Counted from the stretch's first letter, positions 1 through 27,975 are shown. The stretch: DNA of 64,000 nt from Mycteria americana (GCF_035582795.1 NC_134367.1:120490062-120554061); one strand, 5' to 3'. Numbers and translations are program-made. The notes: generated from the sequence alone by a model not told the origin.

Positions 1-212
1 TGCATGCAAGAGAGTTTTCTCTTCACTGCAAAAGCATATTGATTCATTTTCTACATCACATTATTTTTCATTAATTTACAATCTTTCCATTAACAGGAAA
101 AAAAGAAGAAATGTGATGAGTATTATATACTCTGGTACAATACAGGTATTTTGAAAAATATTATAATATCTCTCTGTTATAATTTGAAAAAAGTAACAAA
201 ATGAAAACTTAC

Positions 213-296
213 TTAATTTTTCCAGGTTCCCTTGCATAATACATTGTTGAAAGAATGCGAGTGGATGGTTTCACAATTGTAATAACTGCCTCATAT
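213..296 (-). CDS. TRMT6: TRMT6 coding exon 5
   Basis: The exon encodes YEAVITIVKPSTRILSTMYY followed by AREPGKI, the conserved start of the Rossmann-like domain. The acceptor is TTCTTACAG and the donor GTAAGT. Positions 1-212 are the next intron; no further exon is visible there. Confidence 0.9.
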
Positions 297-3200
297 CTGT
301 AAGAAACACATAGTAACAGTCTTATTTCAAGCTCAACAAATTAGAGAACTACTAAGTATTTTCCAGATTTTAAAATTCACTTACTTTTTTTTCTTCTTCT
401 TTATGTATTTATCTTGAGCAAATTCTGTTTTGTCTCTAAATGTTGTACTGTTCTCTATTAACTGTTGAACTATTTCCTTGGAAGAGACAATTTATTTTTA
501 TTATAGCTGGTATTTATTTCTCATTCATTTAATATATAGTATTTTTTTAAACAAACACTGAAAATATTTTCTTCCAGTAGAGGCATGTATACCATTAACT
601 TCTGCTGACATTAATGGCAAAATAAATTTCTACTAATCAACATGACAAGTGAGGCACTACCCTGACTATGTGCAGCAATTTAATAATATACTTCTGCCTC
701 TGGGTGTTCTTTAACTACATAATGCCAGCATAAAAATTATAAAACTGAAAATGCTTATCCTGGAAACAGGGTATTTTGTGGGGAAGAAGCCTGGCAGGTG
801 CCAGAACTAACTCATGAGAGAGGGCAGACTTGTATGGCCAAAAATGAAGGAAAAGCAGGATTGTTCCTTTCAGCATCACCAAGTCATTACTTCAGCTCTT
901 ACTGTGAAGCCTCAGTACCTACATATTCTTATCCTATGCTGAATGTCAAGGAGGCTACCCTGCTTTCTCTAAGTGATTAGTTATTTTTAATTTAATTTAA
1001 TTTATTTAGAATGAGGCAGAGTTATGTTTATTGTCAGTTATTATGGAACAACTGACATATATTCTGTCAGTCCAACAAACCCCATAGTAACTGGTTTGCA
1101 CGACAGTACCCCCAGTCCTCTGTGAAGCTATACAGGCAAAAATATTTTACAAAAACAAAACAAAACAAAACAAGGAACCTGATGTCATATGTAATATTTA
1201 CTTTAATTCAACTCCCTCTTTGGGTCTCTTGTCTGACTTTAGCATCTCTATGTCTGAGGCTATCTTTTTCCATCTTGTGCTAGTTCTTCCCCTATACTCC
1301 GGCTATTTATCAGACATCTCCCTTACCCCATTGATTTCTTCTGCCTCCCAAACTGTGCTAGACTCCTGTACCATCTCCTTGCACGATGTCAAACTCATTA
1401 GCATTTACTATTTCCTATAATACTCCCCCTGACTTCTTCCTTCTCTAGCTCCCAGGTTTGCTCCCGGGTCTCCCCAGAATTCCACATTTTGTTTCCTGAT
1501 CTCCTTGTCCTAATCTTTTCCCTTTGCCAATCCAACTCTTCTTCCTCATACTTTCAGTTTCCAGCTGGAGAGATCATTAAGACCTCCAACAGAAAAAAGC
1601 TTTCATTGCTCAGGGTTTGTCTCCATGCCTGCAATACAAGAACAAATGCTGCGAAGTGCTGTTTTGGTTGTTGTGATCAAAGTAGTTTAACTGCTAAAAT
1701 TGTAAGTTTCTATTAAATATGTAGGAAGAGCAATAGTATAACCTGGCCTCATACGAGTTTGGAGGGGGGGTTGGGGTGGGGGAATGACAAAAGGAGTATT
1801 TTCAATGTGGACACTGCGTCTCCCATTGTGCTTTAAGAACCTGCTCCAAAATACAGTGACCAAGTACTTCTCACATTCTATTGCTATTTTTCAAGCCATT
1901 ATTTCTTAAAGCCCTTCAAGCACTTAAGATGTACTATTAATGGCATGAAACAGCGTTATCTTCCTTTTTTTGACTTATTCTTGGAAAAAGTGAAACGCAG
2001 TGTCTGGGTTATTTGGGTTTTTGGTGGCTTCTTTTTTTTTCAGTAAAATTTACAGCAAGGAAACTGAGCAGTATTTCTGTAGGGTACGCAAAGCAAGCCA
2101 AAGGGAAACTGCAGCACTATGCAATGCCCTGGGAGTACATGCCACTTGAAGTCTGTATCCTAATACCTGTCCCTCAGGACCTGGGAAGGATCTGGGAAGT
2201 GATGGGAAAATCAAACCCCATTAACACTGTGGTTCCTTTATTTCAAAGAACAATCACCTCTAAAGTGAGCCTGCGTCACAAAGACATGCCATTCACAAAC
2301 ATGAGTTCAAATTTTACCAGACATTTATGGAAGAATAATATCTACTACTGCTAATACAACACAGTCTAAAATGAATATTCAGCTACAGTTCAGAAGCCAG
2401 AGTTAATGAAGTAGGATACTTTAATAACCTAAAATAACAGTATGGTAGATGTATGGCACAGACATGCTGAGGACATGCATGAAAGCCAGAGTGATCTTCT
2501 GCACGGATAACAAGAATTAATAGAAAACATCAAAGCTATCAGACTGGTTAGTAGATTCTTCTCAAAGAGATAACACCATGAGCAGCACGACCATGGAAAC
2601 AGAAGAAATACCATTCTAAACTCCTTGGACCGATCCATTATTAAGCAGGCAAAAGCAGAACAGCTGCTCTGAAGAGCAGCAGCAAACAGCAAGATGCAAA
2701 GAGGAGATGAACTTGATGTAAGCATGAGCAATTTCTTATTTTTATTAGAAAGGGTAAACCAAAGATGAGAGAGAATTTTGACTGATAACATGTGCAGAAC
2801 AGAATTGGCTGCAATGGTTTATTAACATTTAAGATGGCCTCACTCCTTGTTGACAAAGTGCGGGGTAAAATCCATTCCCTTTTCTAACAGAACAGAACTG
2901 ATCTCTTGAGAATATTCTTAGTTTTTGAGGTGCAGATAAAACACAGGCATCACATGTGCTTGGTAGGTACCGCCTAGAGGCGCACTGATAGTACATTTGC
3001 TACATAGTGTTATTTGTTAATACTTTGGTGTTTATCCATATTCCTTTACTTCTCCTTTGACAGTTTAATTACTGCACGATTTTAGTATGTCTGTAATATA
3101 TAATAATATTTTGAATCTTATAAACAAACAAAACTAAAAGGTGATTATGTGAGCTGTATTTCCTTAACAGTTTTAATATTTCTTTTTGTCTGTTATGACT

Positions 3201-6200
3201 TCTGATGCAGTAAAAATTCATACTTTACTCTCTATTGACAAAGTTGCCAACCTTACATGAAGTTTTCTCTGAAAATAGCCTTTGCATTTTTGTGAAAACA
3301 GATCTTTAGGAAAAACATGGCTTGAGCAGAATAACAAAGAAAAAGCACTTTAGTCTATGCACCAATAAAAAGAATAGCCTATTTCATAAACTAACATATA
3401 ACCATCAAGGTAGCACAGAAATGACACCAAAACCTTATTTTTACCTGTCCTTTAATACCCTTGTCCTTCAAAGCCTTTATGTCATCATGAGTCAGTTTTT
3501 GAGACTTTCCGTCGTCAACTATGTTACGATTATCTGTACCTGCTTCTTTTGTTTCTAAAGGAAAAGGATATAGACTTGTAAAATCTAGCTCTAAATATCT
3601 TTTAAGTTGGAGAAACATATGATTTTAGTTTCACAGAAAGCAGACGTCTCAGGATTAAACCCACATGCTTCACAGCCTTGCAACGTATAGCCTAAGCAAT
3701 CAATGAAATGTAATATGTAAAATACACCTTAGTATATATATATATTCACCCCAACTAAGGTTCAAATTTTCTCCCATATTAAAAAGCTGATTTGTTACAG
3801 GGCTAGTGAAACAGCAGATCAAGACAAAACCACGCACTTTCATGACAGAAAGAATATGAGTAATGTTAAGTTTACAAATGATTAACAGAAAGCTTTTCCA
3901 TCATCTTTGGTATTATCAAAGAAACAAATTAATCAGAAGTCATTTTTCCAAACACCAGTCAATCCTCTATAATACCTGTGGTAGTCTCTTCCACCTCTTC
4001 CTTTGGCTGGAGGTTTCCACCGCTGGTTACTTCAAATGTAGTTCCATAAATATGTCCAATGGCATTATCCAGATAGAACCACTGCTTCTCAAAAATAATT
4101 TTTCTGAAATAATAAAAAAGTTAATGATATTAAAAGCATTATTTTTACTATGTCTGAAACCCACATGCCACAACAGTTCAAAGTAAACTATAGCTTCATA
4201 TATGCCATTTTTATCTATATCCTTGAAGAAAACCAGGACAACCGTAAAAAGTGAAATACTAACTACTATTAACCACAAAACCACATTAAACTGCAACTTA
4301 TTAGGAAAAGAGCAAAGAACTTAAATCTACCATACAGTAAGAAATTTTTTTTTTCAGTTCAAAAGAATTCTAAAATGGCAGATAAAACAGGGATATAGCA
4401 CTTGAATTATATAGTACCACTGTTGACAAAAAGTCAGAACAAGGCAAAGAATGAAATTAATCTAAAGTACATTAAATCTAGGCTGGGTCACACAGATAAG
4501 TGCGAAAAGATAAGCGTGAACCTGTATTTTTCAGACCTCCTTTGAAATAACATTTGTCAAAGGACTATGAAGAAAACAGACAGCAGAGAGTGTCATGTGT
4601 CATCCTAGAAATGTTTAATAGAAAAAAAAAATATTTTATTATCCCTTTAATTTTGATTGCACTAACGGAGGTTTGCATTCTTCCTTCTTCACACAAAAAA
4701 GGACCCACAAAGCCTTTAACTTTCAGGCTGATCTACAAAGGTTTCCTTGCTGACCAGAGAAATACCGATCTTGCCAAATGAAACAGGTACCAGTGTCTAT
4801 GCCACACTCACATTTGAATCAAAACTTACCCATATGAGCTCTTATTAAGCTGATTATACTTATTACTAATTCTGAAGCTAAGCAAAAAGGTTGAGTTCTT
4901 TGTTATTTCCAGTTTTCTACTGACTGAAGTAGGCAATTCATGCATATATTTTAAATATATTATTTGTATCCCAAAATAGAATCCCGAATTTAAATAAAGC
5001 ATAAAAATAAAAAGTTTTGTCAGAGGCATTACCAAACCCTCTTAATAAAAAAATAATGACATTATACTTGCTCACGTAGTCTATTAATCCCTGCCAACCC
5101 AGATTTTAAAAGACTAATAAATTATTATAAAAGACTTGAAATGACTGAAAACAATTTAGATAGAAAAAAAATTGTGTGCATGTGCTGAAAATTCATTTTG
5201 ATGACCATTCTAAACAGAATATCCAACCCCAGCTATTGTCACATGTTCTTGGAATGTCCTTACCCTCATCAGATTATAGAAAAGGAAAAATTAATGCAAA
5301 AGTTATTTAATTTCCTGTGGCAATATTTACTCTTTGATTTCTTTATTCTTTCTTTTATGATAGAGTTTTTAAACAAAAACTGAAAAGGGACCTAACAAAC
5401 AGATCTTGGCAGCACTCTGCAGGCTAACAGAGCAACTACCTGATTTTGGTGCCAGATTCTACTGGTGAACATTAAGCCTGTCAATAACCAGATCTCCCAA
5501 ATTCCTAGGTCTGAGCTGTGCCATTTTTAAACCAGCCTCATTCAAGCATAGTACCTTTAAATCTCCTTGCTATTGAATCAGACGTCTGGCCACATTACCC
5601 AATACTGACTTCTACACATTGGTCTATAAAATTGTCTGCTGCAATGGGAAGAGCCCAGGCTGTGTCCACTGATTATAGTATTTCCTGCTGGGGTGCAGGC
5701 GCTTCTTGCTATGCCAGTTGGCCTAGGAAAAAGAAATAGGAGACCTTTCATAGCATCCTCTCCAAAGCAGTAACTATCCAGAACTGACAGCTAGCATCTT
5801 CCTACAGTCTAACACCGATGAGAACACTGAAGCCAATCCCTATTATTAACAAGGCAATGCTGCATCTCGCAGAAATTACACACCACAGCGAGATAAGTAT
5901 CATGAAGATATGCTTCTCAGGCTGCTGCGCCTTTTCTCCTATTCAATCGGTACCAGTTTGACAATGACAACACAAAACCATCCTACTTATCCTTCAAATT
6001 CTTACAAGAAACGCAGCCAGGAGATCTTCCGGGTTTTTTTCGTCACAGGAACTGAGGCAGCATTAAAATCTTTCACGCTACCTGTTACATCGGCCTAGCG
6101 AGGCCGTTATTTCTGACTGGCACGGCAGAAAGCTGTGGGTCACATCGGCCGCACCGGGACCCCCCTTCCCTCAGGCGGAGCCGCGCGACGACCGAAGGAG

Positions 6201-6409
6201 CCGCCGCACAGGCGAGGGGCAGGGGGGCGGCGGGGAAGAGGAAAGCGCAAACCTCGGCCGAGGAGGCAGGTAACAAGCGGGATCAAAAGCCCCAGACCGG
6301 CCCCTCACCTCCGCCGTAGCACGGGTACCGCTTTGAAGACATCGTCCCGCTTCAGGATGGCGCAATCCCCCTCACAAATGCGCGAGCCCGGCCTCAAGAC
6401 GTCCTCCAT
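213..6409 (-). CDS. TRMT6: TRMT6, tRNA (adenine-N1-)-methyltransferase non-catalytic subunit, 5' half (exons 1-5)
   Basis: TRMT6 pairs with TRMT61A to form the nuclear heterotetramer that makes m1A at position 58 of tRNAs; TRMT6 itself is non-catalytic and helps bind tRNA. The coding exons, read on the minus strand, are 6409-6309, 4103-3976, 3554-3445, 476-385 and 296-213. They give 171 residues plus two bases, out of about 500 in the family, so the gene runs off the left edge. The start MEDVLRPGSR at 6409 is followed by LKRDDVFKA, EKQWFYLDN, FEVTSGG, TKEAGTDNRN, DDIKALKDKG and a poly-lysine stretch, all matching the vertebrate protein in order. Every junction has GT/AG sites and a consistent phase. 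An in-frame upstream extension to 6706 exists but crosses the promoter, and the family N-terminus starts with ME, so 6409 is preferred. The gene is divergent to MCM8. Identification is firm. Confidence 0.93.
385..476 (-). CDS. TRMT6: TRMT6 coding exon 4
   Basis: The exon encodes EIVQQLIENSTTFRDKTEFA, then DKYI and a run of six lysines typical of TRMT6. The donor is GTAAGT. It is 92 nt long and ends in phase 2. Confidence 0.92.
477..3444 (-). other. TRMT6: TRMT6 intron 3 (about 3.0 kb)
   Basis: No coding exon or recognisable transposon is visible in this intron. It is AT-rich with scattered short homopolymers. The one marked feature is a G-run block at 1761-1782. The short ORFs inside have no recognisable similarity. 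Confidence 0.6.
1761..1782 (+). repeat. G-run block with quadruplex potential in TRMT6 intron 3
   Basis: GGAGGGGGGGTTGGGG is followed by T and GGGGG. It can supply four runs of three or more G with short loops on the plus (non-template-like) strand; the TRMT6 transcript itself would be C-rich here. Confidence 0.75.
3445..3554 (-). CDS. TRMT6: TRMT6 coding exon 3
   Basis: The exon encodes TKEAGTDNRNIVDD followed by KLTHDDIKALKDKGIKGQ, nearly identical to the human protein. The acceptor is CCTTTAG and the donor GTAAAA. It ends in phase 0. Confidence 0.92.
3976..4103 (-). CDS. TRMT6: TRMT6 coding exon 2
   Basis: The exon encodes KIIFEKQWFYLDN, GHIYGTTFEVTSGG and an acidic Glu/Thr tail. The acceptor is TTATTTCAG and the donor GTATTA. 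It is 128 nt long and ends in phase 1. Confidence 0.9.
4104..6308 (-). other. TRMT6: TRMT6 intron 1 (about 2.2 kb)
   Basis: The intron is mostly AT-rich and turns GC-rich beyond about 6,110, where it enters the shared CpG island. I see no gene, RNA or transposon with a recognisable signature. Confidence 0.55.
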
Positions 6410-6960
6410 CGCCACCGCCGCTCGTGCGCCTCCTGTCGCGGGGCGGGCTGGCCAGCGCGCAGGCGCCGCCGACCCGCCGCCGGCCCTGCTGCGCATGCGT
6501 TGCTCTCCCGCCAATGGCAGGGCCGGCGGCGCCTGCGCGCTGAAGCAAGGCAAGCTGAAGCGGAGGGCGAGTGGGCGGAGAGAGACCCCGTCGGAAGGGA
6601 AAGAGCCGGCCAATGAGAAACGGCGAGCCTCGCCTCCTGCTCCATGGCGACGCCACATGCTCCCTCGGGATTGGCTGGGGAGCCGGAAGTAAGGGATCGG
6701 CGCCAAAATAGAATGCTGAGGGGGAGAAAGGTTTCCTCGTCTCCTCAGGCGACCCGCGGCGGTACGGTGCCCTGCGCGGGATAAAAGCCCTCGCGAGCAG
6801 CGGCTGTTGCTGTGGGAGGTTGGCGCCGTTGTTTCGTCCCCTCATCGCCGGGGCCGTGTGGCGGGGCCGCTTAGCGGGGTTCCTCTTTGCCTCCCCGGGC
6901 CCTGTGGCGGGGAGAAGGAGGCCGGGTCTTTCGCAGGGCCTTCGAGGTACCTCAGGGCCC
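6130..6960. promoter_or_regulatory. CpG-island bidirectional promoter of TRMT6 and MCM8
   Basis: This GC-rich, CpG-dense block separates the divergent TRMT6 start (6409, minus) from the MCM8 transcript (plus). By eye it holds a palindromic NRF1-like TGCGCATGCG at 6490-6499 and a related GCGCAGGCGC near 6457, CCAAT boxes at 6511 and 6610 and an inverted one (ATTGG) at 6670, an ETS/GABP site CCGGAAGT at 6683-6690, and an E2F-type GGCGCCAAAA at 6699-6708. No TATA box is apparent, which is usual for such promoters. The MCM8 5' UTR probably starts downstream of the E2F site. The site calls are consensus matches only. Confidence 0.75.
6309..6409 (-). CDS. TRMT6: TRMT6 coding exon 1
   Basis: This exon carries residues 1-33 and two bases of codon 34. 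It lies in the CpG island and ends at a GTGAGG donor. The split arginine codon is completed by the first base of the next exon. Confidence 0.9.
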
Positions 6961-7045
6961 TAACTCCCAGCCCCGCAGGCGAGGTCCCTCTGGCAAATAA
7001 TCCTAATTTAAATTAAATATTTTCTGGTAAAATTTATTTCTTTAG

Positions 7046-7089
7046 CTCAGTTTGCTGTCGCGTCCCCAAACTGACGTCTGCAGAGCGAG
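7046..7089 (+). other. MCM8: MCM8 5' untranslated segment, probable spliced leader exon
   Basis: A good acceptor (TTTATTTCTTTAG, ending at 7045) lies just before the MCM8 start codon, and a consensus donor (CGAG|GTACCT at 6947) lies in the CpG island. This suggests a non-coding first exon spliced to the exon that carries the ATG, as in human MCM8. It is inferred from splice sites only. Confidence 0.45.
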
Positions 7090-23550
<16,461 letters not shown>

Positions 23551-24255
23551 AATGAGCCACTGTGATAAACTTTATTGAGACATAATCATTACATCTGGAA
23601 TGGACTGATGAATCTGCAGCAGTAAAGCATACCGAACTGCAGCCTACCACAGTAGTTGATGTGCTGCTGGCATTGCTGCTTACTGAGGTGTGAGATTCCC
23701 TTTCAGAAACTAGCAGTGCCCACAGGCTTGCTTTAAGCTGCCATAGGACAAACTTGACACACGGTATTACTGCTTGACTCATCCTATAGGTCTGCTAGCC
23801 CCAATGAGACTGGGTAAGACTAGCATGTACTTCATCATCCTTGAGGAGTGGAAAGTGTATTTTATATTGACATTATCACAGTGCCATAACAGATTTTACT
23901 TCTAAAAGAGATGTTGGACCCAGAATTTAAAACCAGGAATCTTTCATGAGAAGATGATGAGTTATGTTTTTTAGCATTGTAGTTCATTTGAGGAATTTAA
24001 AGTATAGAAATGTTTCCAAAAAGTTGGGAACCTTCAGGTTGAGACAATGCAGTTTTGTAGCTGTAAGAAGAGATACCTTACTGAAACTGACTTAATTTTC
24101 TGCTTTGCAGCTCTGTATTTATTGGTCTTTGTAGCTGAGGTTTTATTTGAAATGCAAGTCTGATTTAAGAAAATATCCTTATTACGATATTTAATTTATA
24201 AAACAGGAATTGGATTTTACTTATGTCTTTCATTAAACTTTATATATGAGAAATC
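23551..24255 (+). other. MCM8: MCM8 3' untranslated region with ATTAAA poly(A) signal at 24,232
   Basis: About 700 nt separate the MCM8 stop from ATTAAA at 24,232-24,237. A GT-rich stretch follows (around 24,256-24,275), as expected for a cleavage site. No better AATAAA occurs earlier. The retroviral fragment begins about 100 bp beyond, so the gene end and the fossil are almost in contact. Confidence 0.6.
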
Positions 24256-24359
24256 TGTGATTTGTTCAAGGGTGTTATACAGTAACAGTGAACACTGGTG
24301 TGGGTGTTAAAGGCCATTACAAGATATATAACATGAACATGTTGTGTATGTTTCTGTGT

Positions 24360-25963
24360 GTCATCTCCATGGTCACGCAGGTAAAACCACAGGGTACCCC
24401 ATGGTCTGTAACCCTCTATATGCTCTCTCTTGAACAGAGGAATGCTTACTCCTAATCGCTGAGATACTGGTCTGTACAAGTGGGGAGTAGGACATATCAT
24501 CTTTGAGTTGCTGGAACTCCCAGGACAGTTTCTCCACAGCCAAGGCGAGGGAGGAAGAGAGATTTTCTTCATACTGCCAGAGCTGGCCAGCCAATTCATC
24601 CACCATTTGTGCCTCTCCACCCTTCCAGGTCATTACTGCCAATGAGTTGGCATATGACGGTGGTGCGCTCTGTACAAACTTCTGCCACATGAGTCGCGTG
24701 CACTGGACTTCATCTGGATCTTTGGATAAGTGCTTGTTGTCCAGGTCACTATAAATTGCCTCCAGCACCACTAATTCCCTCAGGTACTGGATACCTCTCT
24801 CCATGGTGGCCCACTTGCCTGGGTGACATATAACATCTTCCTTGAAGGGATACTTTTCCTTCGTGCCCGAGAGAAGCTGCCTCCAGAGGCTGAGGGCTTT
24901 TGCCCCTTTTCTAATCGCTTTGTCAATGCCCCCTTCCCTAGAAAGGGATCCTAGTTGCTTGGCTTCCTTACCCTCTAATTCCAGGTTACTGGCCCTGTTA
25001 TCCCAGCATTGGAGCAGCCAGGTGACAATGGGCTCACCTGGATGACAGCTGAAATATTTCCACATATCTCACAGCTCACTCAGGGATAGGGATGGGGTGG
25101 TTACCATCTCGTTTGAGTTCTTCTTCTTCCTCTCCTCGTGATGGCCTTGCTTTTTCATCATCCGTTACTAAACGAGCTGACTTTTGCTTCCAAGATTTCT
25201 TCTTGTGTATAGGGACGACTGATACTGGCACGGGTTGGTTCTCTGGTTCAGCCACCGCACCTGTCGCAGCGGTTGGAGTAGCTGCAGTGCGTGTTGTTTT
25301 GTCATCAGATCCAGAGACCTTCTCTTCCCCTTGAGGGTACTGAATAGTGTTGAGCAGGGCTCGGTAGGCATGGGGCAGGCCCCAGCACAATGCAGTGATT
25401 TGTGTCTCTCTGGAGTTGCCAGGGTGACAGCATACTTTTTCCAAATATTTCACTAGTTTTTCAGGATTCTGCACTTGTTCAGTTGTGAAGTTCCAAAACA
25501 CTGGAGGTGCCCACTGTCCTAGGTACTTGCCCATGCTATCCCACATACCCTGCCACTCATAACTATCCAGCCTCGAGGCACGTCTCTGGGTGGTATTCTT
25601 AAATAGTTGTTTAAGCTTAAACAAGACCTGAAGCACATTCAGGAGTAGGAGCAACAGGAACATGCCCGTTTGAACATCCCAAGGATATTCAAAATTCTCA
25701 AGAGCTATTGTAACTAGCCTGGAGGAGAAGGGAAAGGTGAAGGAAGGCATCTCCCCTATAAATTGGCTCTCTGAGGAGAAAAGGTAAAGATTGTAATTAT
25801 TAATAGTTTCTGACAGATGGTTCCCAAAGTATGGAGATGATGGCAATACTGAGTACAAATACCAAATTTGTCTCACAGCCAGCCATTTTATCATATCATA
25901 AGCCAGTGTTACAAAGTACAGCAAAACAATAACCTTGACCCAGCTTCCAGCAGTGATAAACAA
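24360..25963 (-). pseudogene. Gag-like region of the ERVL-type fossil, broken
   Basis: The region begins 209 bp after the LTR. Its N-terminal part has a hydrophobic segment right after the start (VIVLLYFVTLAYDM) and a second, stronger one (GMFLLLLLLNVLQVLF) near residue 105. A charged Lys/Glu-rich hinge follows. The second half (CHPGEPIVTWLL, LSREGGIDKAI, YANSLAVMTW) resembles retroviral Gag core sequence found in multi-copy avian and reptilian proteins. That reading comes from memory of the family, not from a search. It is broken and cut off at its 3' end. Confidence 0.55.
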
Positions 25964-26171
25964 ACAGCACTACAGCGACCATCTGCCGCAAGTAAGGTGC
26001 TACATAACTCCTGAGAGCAAGCACAACAACTTTGAGAGAAAATTAATCAACATTTTGCCCAGCAACTATCAAACTAGTATAATGAATGTTTATAACAACT
26101 TTGTTCTAACGCACTCTGGTCAGATTTGCTGTTATCTCAACCTGTTGAGCCCCACGCGTGCAAAAAAGGAC

Positions 26172-26693
26172 TGCCGTGGTTTAGCCCGGCAGGCAGCTAA
26201 GCACCACACAGCAGCTCACTCACTCCCCTGCAGTGGGATGGGGGAGAGAATCGGAAAAGCAAAAGTGAGAAAACTCATGGGTTGAGATAACAACAGTTTA
26301 ATAATTGAAATAAAATAGTAGTAGTAATAATAAAAGAATATGCAAAGCAAGTGATGCATGATGCAATTGCCTACCACCTGCTGACCAATGCCCAGCCAGC
26401 TATTCCCTAGTTTATACATATGCTGAGCATGACGTCATATGGTGTGGAATATCCCTTTGGCCAATTTGGGTCAGCTGTCCCAGCTATGTCCCCTCAGAGC
26501 CTCTTGTGCATCTCCAGCCTTCTCAGTCGGCAGAGCAGGGGAAGCTGAAAAGCCCTTGACTAGTGTAAGCACTACTTGGCAACAACTGAAACATCAGTGT
26601 GTTATCAACATTATTCTCATCCTAAATCCAAAACACAGCACTATACCAGCTACTGGGAAGAAAATTAACTCTATCCCAGCCAAAACCAGGACA
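26172..26693 (-). repeat. ERVL-type long terminal repeat (about 522 bp)
   Basis: Read on the minus strand, it starts TGTCCTGGTTTTGGC and ends ACCACGGCA, with TG...CA termini. It carries a palindromic TGACGTCA (CRE-like) site near 26,430, a TATA-like TATAAA just downstream near 26,412, and an ATTAAA-type signal near 26,300. The order is that of U3, R and U5. I recognise the family from its ends and its TGACGTCA/TATA block. Confidence 0.82.
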
Positions 26694-27605
26694 CTGTGTA
26701 ACTCTGTTCCTGCCACAGAAGAATGTGTGTTCTGCAAGAGTAAAGTGCTGAACGTTTCCTGACTGATGAAATCAGAATCATGGTCTAGTGCAATAAAATG
26801 GCAAATGAGCAGCTTTCAGCGTAAGCATTTGGGGAAAAAAAAAAAATTCAAGAACACATTGTTGATACTTCTGTTTTCCCCCTTTTATTTCTAAGGTAAG
26901 ATATGTCACATGAATTGTAAGGTAAGAAAATAAGCTTATTTCTGCCTTTTTTATTAAGTGACATAAGGATCATGTCCTTATGTCATGCTTATATACATGC
27001 CTACAGCATGCTTCCACAGCAATTTTTGTATGAAAATACGAGCTTTACAGATTTGAAAGAACATATTACACTGCTCAGTGCTGCCTCAGTGTGAACCTAC
27101 TTCAGTATACTTGAAATCGAAAACTAATTTGAAGGATGAGATGCTTAAGAGAAAACTAAGAAACTACAGCTCTACATATGAACTCTTAAGCAGCAAGCAG
27201 TCTGCTCTTTCCAGGTTTTGTTTGCTTCTTATGGTAACTGTGATTAATGGCTTTTTTTTAATGTATGAACTGTCAGTCTTGCATGGGTATACAGTAGTTG
27301 TCATCTGTCCATGAGGGTTAGCATTTGGGCAGCAGAGAAGACACACCTTGCAAATTGGGAGTTGATCCTACATGAGGAGGCAACCTGCTGTATCAACCAA
27401 TGGGAAGTAGGTGTTAGACATTGATTTTCATCTTTGCCAACAGATTAATGCAGGGTTTGGGTTTTTTTTTTTTTTTGTTTTCCACATGTAATAAATCTTC
27501 TTAGACTTGCACAATATAACCAGGACATAATGGGTAGAGAACAGAACTGGAATTTCAGAAGCAGGGTTCCACCTCCCCTTCTATGGAATTCTGGGGCCTG
27601 TGCTC
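26694..27605. other. Intergenic sequence, no gene seen
   Basis: About 0.9 kb lies between the LTR and the next CR1 fragment. It is AT-rich and unremarkable, with a T run near 27,462. Confidence 0.5.
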
Positions 27606-27975
27606 AGAACCACAAAATGGCAGAGGTGGGAAGGGCCCTGCTCAAGCAGGGCCACCTAGAGCCAGGTGTGAAGGTCCACATCCAGGTGGGTTTTGAGTAT
27701 CTCCACAGCTGGAGACTCCATTCTCCACCCTGCAGAGGTGCTTTCCAGTCAGTAGGCCACCAGCACGTACTGGGGCCTGGGGTTATCCCTCCCCAGGTGC
27801 TAGACTTTGCACTTCCCCTTGTTGAACTTCATGAGGTTCCTGCCAGACCAATTCTTCTGCCTGGTGAGGTCCCTCTGAAAGGCAGCATGCCCCTCTGATG
27901 TATCAGCCACTCCTGCCGCTTTTGTACCACCTGCAAACTTGCTGATGGCACACCCTGTCCCAGCGTCCAGGTCAT
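27606..27975 (-). mobile_element. CR1 LINE fragment upstream of CRLS1
   Basis: The plus strand shows the reverse complement of CR1: AATGGCAGAGGTGGGAAGG, CTGCTCAAGCAGGGCCACCT, TTGAGTATCTCCACAGCTGG, then CCCTTGTTGAACTTCATGAG and CAAACTTGCTGATGGCACAC. The last blocks lie within the RT-encoding 3' part. An internal stretch is missing around 27,750, where the 3' UTR joins the coding part directly. The copy is old and diverged, with approximate limits. Confidence 0.82.

Larger units (their letters stand above)
24360..26693 (-). mobile_element. Truncated ERVL-type endogenous retrovirus (5' LTR plus gag-like region), broken
   Basis: On the minus strand, one LTR (26,693-26,172) is followed by a leader and a gag-like coding region that stops abruptly near 24,360. 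No pol, env or second LTR is present, so this is the 5' part of a provirus. The LTR closely resembles the very common avian ERVL-type family whose copies begin TGTCCTGGTTTTGGCTGGGA. The copy is broken, with about two breaks besides the truncation. Without a second LTR its age cannot be estimated from LTR divergence. Long coding stretches survive, so it is probably not among the oldest copies. Confidence 0.75.

Noticed and set aside
1-212. A further TRMT6 exon at the left edge
   Set aside because: The sequence after the exon 5 donor is AT-rich, with no acceptor followed by the expected Rossmann-domain residues.
6410-6706. N-terminal extension of TRMT6 from an upstream in-frame ATG
   Set aside because: It would require transcription through the CCAAT/ETS promoter elements, and the known family N-terminus is short and begins with ME.
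6135-6845. Several 130-185-codon ORFs in the TRMT6/MCM8 CpG island
   Set aside because: They are composition-driven frames in a promoter. Only the TRMT6 exon 1 frame continues into conserved protein.
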